From: Streptomyces sp. SID13726
Lineage (GTDB): Bacteria; Actinomycetota; Actinomycetes; Streptomycetales; Streptomycetaceae
NCBI RefSeq assembly: GCF_010548375.1
Contig: NZ_JAAGLY010000003.1
Coordinates: 833,078 to 897,077, forward strand
Length of the DNA stretch: 64,000 nucleotides
Direction of reading: 5' to 3'
Shown: positions 59,866 through 64,000 of the stretch, one piece after another
Position numbering within the stretch: the stretch's first letter is position 1
How the letters are laid out: each line of letters opens with the position of its first letter
Position numbers and translations under genes: made by a program
The notes under the pieces: generated by a model
The model's input: the letters and a program-made list of their open reading frames with translations, nothing else
Told to the model about the DNA's origin: nothing
The model's database searches: none

Positions 59866-61251
59866 TCAGTCGCCCTTGGCGGGCTGGCCGGACGGGCCGG
59901 GCTTGCCGGGCTTGCCGGGCAGTTCCTTGATCCGGATGTCACGGAAGGACACCTGGTCGTCGGCTCCGTGGTTCTGGATGCCGACCTGCCCGTCACGCAG
60001 GCTCCGGGCCGGATCGGTGTTGGTGAAATCGTTGATCCTCACGCCGTTGAGAAAGACCCGCAGGTGTTCGCCCTCCACGCGGATCTCGTACGTGTTCCAC
60101 TCCCCCGGCGGGTTCAGCGCACGGTCGCGCTTCTTCAGGTCGGCGGAGCGGAAGCCGTAGACGGAGCCGGTCGTCTTCTCCGGTACGTCGGTGGCGTCGA
60201 TCTGGATCTCGTAGCCGTTGTCCACGGCGGACCACGGGTCGTCCGAGGGCGGGAAGCCCACGAACACACCGGAGTTGTCGTCCCCCGAGGCGCCCGCCAT
60301 CCTCCAGTCGAGCTTCAGGGAGTACGACCCGAAGCCCTGGCCGGAACCGGCGTACCAGAGCATCCCCATGCCGCCCGACGACGTGAGCGTGCCGTCGTCG
60401 GACAGGGTGAAGGAGCCCGGGCCCGCCTGCTTCCAGTCGGCCAGCGACCCGGCCGTGCCGTCGAACAGCTGCCGATAGCCGTTCTCCGGGCGGCAGTCGG
60501 CCCGCACGTCGCCGATCGCGTACCGGAGGCCGCCCAGCAGGTGTCCCCGGAACGCCGGATCGGCGTACGACTCCTTGGTGTGGCCGAAGCCGGTGTAGAA
60601 GGCCCGGCCGCCCCGGTACTCCTGGCACCAGGCGATCGGGTGGTCGCCGTTCATCGTGCCGCCGGTGTACGACGACTCGTCGAGGGAGGCCAGGACGTGC
60701 ACCCGGTCCCGGGGGTTGGAGCGGTAGTTGTACCACTCGTCGGTCCGGTTCCAGATGCCCGGCAGCCCGGCGGTGGCCGGGTGGGCGCCGTCCTCGACCA
60801 CCACGTCGGCCGGCTGGATCGCCGGGTGCGACTGGAAGTAGGCGCCGGCGAGGCCGCCGTAGAACGCCCAGTCGTACTCGGTGTCGGCCGCCGCGTGGAC
60901 GCCGACGTATCCGCCGCCGCCCCGGATGTAGCCCTCGAACGCGCGCTGTTGGGCGGGGTCGAGGACGTCTCCCGTGGTCGACAGGAAGACGACGGCGTCG
61001 TAGCGGCGCAGGTTGCGTGCCGTGAACGCGGCGGCGTCCTCCGTGGCGTCGACCGTGAAGCCGGCGCTCTCGCCCAACTCCCTTACGGCCGCCACCCCTT
61101 CGGGGATCGAGTCGTGCCGGAAGCCTGCCGTCTTGGAGAAGACCAGCACCCGTTCGGTGTCCGAGGGGTGCGACACGGCGGGTTGGGACACACAGCCGAG
61201 GAGCAGCGCGGCTCCCACAACGGCAGTCGTCCATCGTCCAGTTGTGCGCAT
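59866..61251 (-). CDS. secreted ThuA-like / DUF1080 (3-keto-glycoside hydrolase-like) protein
   Basis: A 461-residue exported protein. The signal peptide ends in lipobox-like ALLLGC, so it is probably a lipoprotein. Residues about 33-240 are a ThuA-like trehalose-utilisation domain (VLVFSKTAGFRHDSIPEGVA, YVGVHAAADTEYDW, GGRAFYTGFGHTKESY). Residues about 260-452 are a DUF1080/LamG-type fold (LFDGTAGSLADWKQ, DNSGVFVGFPPSDDPW, NGYEIQIDATD, VFLNGVRINDFTN), the class now linked to 3-keto-disaccharide hydrolysis. It is on the same strand as the dehydrogenase gene upstream, 14 bp away, so the two may oxidise and split sugars outside the cell. Confidence 0.9.
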   Translation of the reverse strand: MRTTGRWTTAVVGAALLLGCVSQPAVSHPSDTERVLVFSKTAGFRHDSIPEGVAAVRELGESAGFTVDATEDAAAFTARNLRRYDAVVFLSTTGDVLDPAQQRAFEGYIRGGGGYVGVHAAADTEYDWAFYGGLAGAYFQSHPAIQPADVVVEDGAHPATAGLPGIWNRTDEWYNYRSNPRDRVHVLASLDESSYTGGTMNGDHPIAWCQEYRGGRAFYTGFGHTKESYADPAFRGHLLGGLRYAIGDVRADCRPENGYRQLFDGTAGSLADWKQAGPGSFTLSDDGTLTSSGGMGMLWYAGSGQGFGSYSLKLDWRMAGASGDDNSGVFVGFPPSDDPWSAVDNGYEIQIDATDVPEKTTGSVYGFRSADLKKRDRALNPPGEWNTYEIRVEGEHLRVFLNGVRINDFTNTDPARSLRDGQVGIQNHGADDQVSFRDIRIKELPGKPGKPGPSGQPAKGD

Positions 61252-61265
61252 ACGAGTCTCTCCTC

Positions 61266-63776
61266 TCAGCCGGTCGTGAAGGTGAAGTCGTCCACGTCGA
61301 ACAGCGCCCCGGTGCCGCTCCCCTTGAAGACGAGGTAGAGCGTGGTGGTGCCCTTGGGGGCGCGGGACAGGGTGGCGGTGACGTCCTGGAAGGTCTCCCA
61401 GCCGCCGGTCACCGGGACGGTCGCCTTGCCGAGCAGGGTGCCCGTCGAGGACCCCGCACGGACCTCGAGCGTGCCGCCGGTCCCACCGGACGACACCCGT
61501 GCGGACACCGACTCGGCGTTGCTCAGCACGTACGGCGTGAAGGCGATCCAGTCGCCGTTGTTGATGTCGCCGACCGTCCTGCCGCCGTGTGCCGCGGCCT
61601 TGTCGATGACGGAGACGCCCGAGCTGGTGCCGAAGTGCTCGGCCTGGCGGTGCCTGGGCTGGAGGACGCCCTGGTCGTGGGTGGTCAGCGCGGCCTGGCC
61701 GCCGCCACCGTTGTCGGTGTACTCGGCGTCCATCACGCCGAAGATGTTGGCGTCCTCGTCGTGGCCGCCGTCGGCGCTGGTCCGGAGGGTGCCGGTGCAG
61801 CCGTTGGCGGAGGTCACCGGGTGGCCGTGGCTGTCGTGGCCGAGGACGAAGGTGACCTTGACCTTGGCGCAGTCGATGGGCCGGCCGTCCTCGGGGTCGC
61901 TCACCCGGACCTTGAACGGGATCGCGTCACCGAAGCTGAACAGCTGCCCTTCACGCGGGAGTTCGAGGGTCACCTTCGGCGCGGTGTTGCCGACCACGAT
62001 CTGCACGCTCGCGCCGCCGGTGCGGCCCGAGGGGTCCTTCGCGGTCAGGGTCGCGGTGTAGGTGCCGTTCTTCTTGTACTTGTACGTCGGGTTCGCCGCC
62101 GTGGACTTGCCTCCGTCGCCGAAGTCCCAGCTGTAGGTGAGGGCGTCGCCGTCCTGGTCGCTGGTGCCCGCGGAGGAGAACCTCACCTTCAGCGGCTTCT
62201 GCCCGGAGGTACGGTCGGCCGCCGCCTGTGCGACCGGCGAGTGGCCGTCGGTGGCGTTCTCGATGCGGTACAGGGCCGAGTTCTCGTCGCCGCCGAACCA
62301 GGAGAGGCCGTAGTCGAGGACGTACAGCGCGCCGTCCGGGCCGAAGGCCATGTCCATCACCTGGGTGCCGGTCCACGGCACGTCGTTGATCGACTGGACC
62401 GTGCCGTCGGCGTCGCTGCTGATCCGCTTGATCCAGCGGCGGCCGAACTCCCCGGCGAAGAAGTCGCCGTCGTAGGCCTCGGGGAACTTCACGGGCGAGT
62501 CGAGCGAGGCGTCGTAGTGGTAGACCGGGCCGCCCATCGGGGACTCGGAGCCGGTGCCGAACTCCGGTACGGAGCCGCCGTCGTAGGGGACCCAGGCGGC
62601 CTGCACCGGGGGCAGGTCGGTGAGGCCGGTGTTGTGCGGGGAGTTGTTCTTCGGAGCGGCGCAGTCGAAGGAGGCGCCCGAGGTGCCGGTCGCGAAGTCG
62701 TAGTCGACGTAGGCATCGTTGTCGCCGGTGCAGTACGGCCAGCCGAAGTTGCCGGGTCCTGTCACGCGGGCGAACTCGACCTGCCCTGCGGGGCCTCGGG
62801 CCGGGTCGGCGGCGCCCGCGTCGGGGCCGTAGTCGCCGACGTAGACGATCCCGGTGGCCTTGTCGACGCTGAAGCGGAACGGGTTGCGGAAGCCCATGGC
62901 GTAGATCTCGGGCCGGGTCCTGTCCGTGCCGGGCGCGAAGAGGTTGCCGTCGGGGACGGTGTACGAGCCGTCGGCATTGACCTTGATGCGCAGGATCTTG
63001 CCGCGCAGGTCGTTGGTGTTGCCGGCGGTGCGCTGGGCGTCGAAGGCCGGGTTGCGGTCGGCGCGTTCGTCGATGGGCGTGAAGCCGTCGGACTGGAAGG
63101 GGTTGGAGTCGTCGCCGGTCGACAGGTACAGGTTGCCGGCCGCGTCGAAGTCGATGTCGCCGCCGACGTGGCAGCAGATGCCGCGGGTCGCCGGGATGTC
63201 GATGACCTTCGTCTCGCTGGCCGCGTCGAGGGTGCCGTCGGTGTTCAGGACGAAGCGGGAGAGCCGGTTGACGCCGTCGAAGGGCGCGAAGTCGGCCGCG
63301 GTGCCGGTCTCGGGGGCGTCGCCCGCCGGGGTGTTCAACGGGGGTGCGTAGTACAGGTAGATGAAGCGGTTCGCCGTGAACTGCGGGTCCACGCCGACGC
63401 CTTGGAGGCCCTCTTCGTCGTGGGAGTAGACGTCGAGCTTGCCCGCGAGGCGGGTGTTCCCGGCCGCGTCGGTGATGCGCAGTTCGCCGTCGCGCGAGGT
63501 GTGCAGGACCGAACGGTCCGGGAGGACGGCGAGCGACATGGGCTCGCCGACCTCGGGTTCGCCCTTGGCGAGGGTGACCTGCTGGAAGTCCTCAGCGACG
63601 GCGGAGGCGGGGGCGGGGGCGGCTCCCTCGCCGGCGACGGCTGCGCCGGCCTGGGGAGCGGTGAGCGTCAGGGTCGTTCCGGCCAGCAGCGCGCCGCTGA
63701 ACAGGGCGAGGGTCTTGCGGAAGGTGAGGCGTGTTCTGTGGCTCTCGGATCTGGTGGTGCTGGTTTTCCCGTGCAC
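61266..63776 (-). CDS. secreted PQQ-type glucose/sorbosone dehydrogenase-like protein with PKD and carbohydrate-binding domains
   Basis: An 836-residue multidomain extracellular protein. A long signal peptide (TFRKTLALFSGALLAGTTLT, ending APQAGA) leads into a GSDH-type beta-propeller (about 55-480: VGEPMSLAVLPDRSVLHTSR, DEEGLQGVGVDPQF, CCHVGGDIDFDAAGNLYLST, YVGDYGPDAGAADPARGPAG). A PKD domain follows (about 500-590: SSAGTSDQDGDALTYSWDFG, YKYKKNGTYTATLTAKDP). The C-terminal part resembles a CBM6-like carbohydrate-binding domain (HGGRTVGDINNGDWIAFTPY). It probably oxidises polysaccharide-bound or released sugars. It pairs with the ThuA-DUF1080 gene downstream. Confidence 0.9.
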   Translation of the reverse strand: MHGKTSTTRSESHRTRLTFRKTLALFSGALLAGTTLTLTAPQAGAAVAGEGAAPAPASAVAEDFQQVTLAKGEPEVGEPMSLAVLPDRSVLHTSRDGELRITDAAGNTRLAGKLDVYSHDEEGLQGVGVDPQFTANRFIYLYYAPPLNTPAGDAPETGTAADFAPFDGVNRLSRFVLNTDGTLDAASETKVIDIPATRGICCHVGGDIDFDAAGNLYLSTGDDSNPFQSDGFTPIDERADRNPAFDAQRTAGNTNDLRGKILRIKVNADGSYTVPDGNLFAPGTDRTRPEIYAMGFRNPFRFSVDKATGIVYVGDYGPDAGAADPARGPAGQVEFARVTGPGNFGWPYCTGDNDAYVDYDFATGTSGASFDCAAPKNNSPHNTGLTDLPPVQAAWVPYDGGSVPEFGTGSESPMGGPVYHYDASLDSPVKFPEAYDGDFFAGEFGRRWIKRISSDADGTVQSINDVPWTGTQVMDMAFGPDGALYVLDYGLSWFGGDENSALYRIENATDGHSPVAQAAADRTSGQKPLKVRFSSAGTSDQDGDALTYSWDFGDGGKSTAANPTYKYKKNGTYTATLTAKDPSGRTGGASVQIVVGNTAPKVTLELPREGQLFSFGDAIPFKVRVSDPEDGRPIDCAKVKVTFVLGHDSHGHPVTSANGCTGTLRTSADGGHDEDANIFGVMDAEYTDNGGGGQAALTTHDQGVLQPRHRQAEHFGTSSGVSVIDKAAAHGGRTVGDINNGDWIAFTPYVLSNAESVSARVSSGGTGGTLEVRAGSSTGTLLGKATVPVTGGWETFQDVTATLSRAPKGTTTLYLVFKGSGTGALFDVDDFTFTTG

Positions 63777-63857
63777 GGATGCCTCCAGAATGGGGCCGGT
63801 TGTACGGGCGGGTGCGTACGCCGGGATGCGCCGTCATCCCGGAGAGACGGATGAGGC

Positions 63858-64000
63858 TCAGTTGCCGAAGGCCGCGTCGAAGGAGGCCGTCGGTGGCTCG
63901 AAGTCGTACTTCTTCAGGCTCTTCAACGCCTCGGGCGCGCCCTGGAGGCGGTCCATGCCGGCGTCCTCCCACTCCACCGAGACCGGGCCCCGGTAGTCGA
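63858..64000 (-). CDS. sugar phosphate isomerase/epimerase family protein (C-terminal part only, start beyond right edge)
   Basis: Only the last 46 codons are inside the window, ending at TGA 63858-63860: [20 protein letters not shown] then [20 protein letters not shown]. The [12 protein letters not shown] block is a common C-terminal strand of xylose-isomerase-like TIM barrels. It is on the same strand as the secreted dehydrogenase gene, 81 bp upstream, and likely belongs to the same sugar-oxidation gene set. Confidence 0.7.
   Translation of the reverse strand, partial: DYRGPVSVEWEDAGMDRLQGAPEALKSLKKYDFEPPTASFDAAFGN

Noticed and set aside
61242..63854. 870-residue plus-strand open frame
   Set aside because: Antisense to the secreted dehydrogenase gene, whose signal peptide and propeller motifs identify the true strand.

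Overview
The window is a high-GC actinobacterial chromosome segment. The codon use, frequent GTG/TTG starts, ROK/LuxR/TetR/MarR/PadR regulators, a nitrate-type transporter relic, a second EF-G and the Ebo-type prenyltransferase operon all point to Streptomyces or a close relative. Gene names rest on motifs read from the translations; no database search was possible.

Left part (1-15.5 kb). Two tandem minus-strand paralogues of a DUF2075 family protein (nuclease-like N-terminus plus helicase/ATPase core) open the window, the first cut by the left edge. Each has a near-identical 5' leader whose hairpin covers ribosome binding site and start codon. A frameshifted narK relic follows, then an EF-G paralogue with a 38-codon leader ORF and a serine hydrolase of the beta-lactamase type. 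A plus-strand sugar operon (ROK regulator, ABC binding protein, two permeases, GH4 glycosidase, BadF-type sugar kinase) and one unknown gene complete this part.

Middle (15.5-38.7 kb). This part starts with a degraded lipoprotein gene, a 984-residue LAL-type LuxR regulator and a PLP decarboxylase divergent from a MarR gene. Next is a four-gene overlapping operon (GT2, DUF2064, methyltransferase, GT87-like mannosyltransferase) divergent from a two-component system. An SDR epimerase, small membrane proteins, a cytochrome b-like/molybdopterin oxidoreductase and a secreted beta-propeller protein lie beyond; several of their promoters share a CGTAAG-type motif. Then come an orphan binding protein with a divergent MarR, a PadR-acyl-CoA dehydrogenase pair, a TetR-alpha/beta hydrolase pair with three operator-like sites, and tRNA-Leu(GAG).

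Oxalate region (38.9-50.8 kb). An aldehyde dehydrogenase and sucCD-like genes on the minus strand are divergent from a plus-strand operon. That operon encodes a TPP-dependent oxalyl-CoA decarboxylase-like enzyme, formyl-CoA:oxalate CoA-transferase, a fused ADP-forming acyl-CoA ligase and two tandem oxalate/formate-type MFS carriers. Together they can import oxalate, activate it by CoA transfer or ligation, and decarboxylate it to formyl-CoA.

Right part (50.9-64 kb, all minus strand). A Tat-exported TIM-barrel protein lies downstream of a tightly overlapping seven-gene Ebo-type operon: inositol-phosphate synthase, UbiA-like prenyltransferase, TIM-barrel isomerase, EboA, TatD hydrolase, EboE and an alkaline-phosphatase-fold protein. 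It probably builds a prenylated or phosphorylated cyclitol-like metabolite. A ThuA-DUF1080 protein, a large secreted glucose/sorbosone dehydrogenase-like protein and the end of another sugar isomerase suggest oxidised-sugar (3-keto-glycoside) metabolism up to the right edge.
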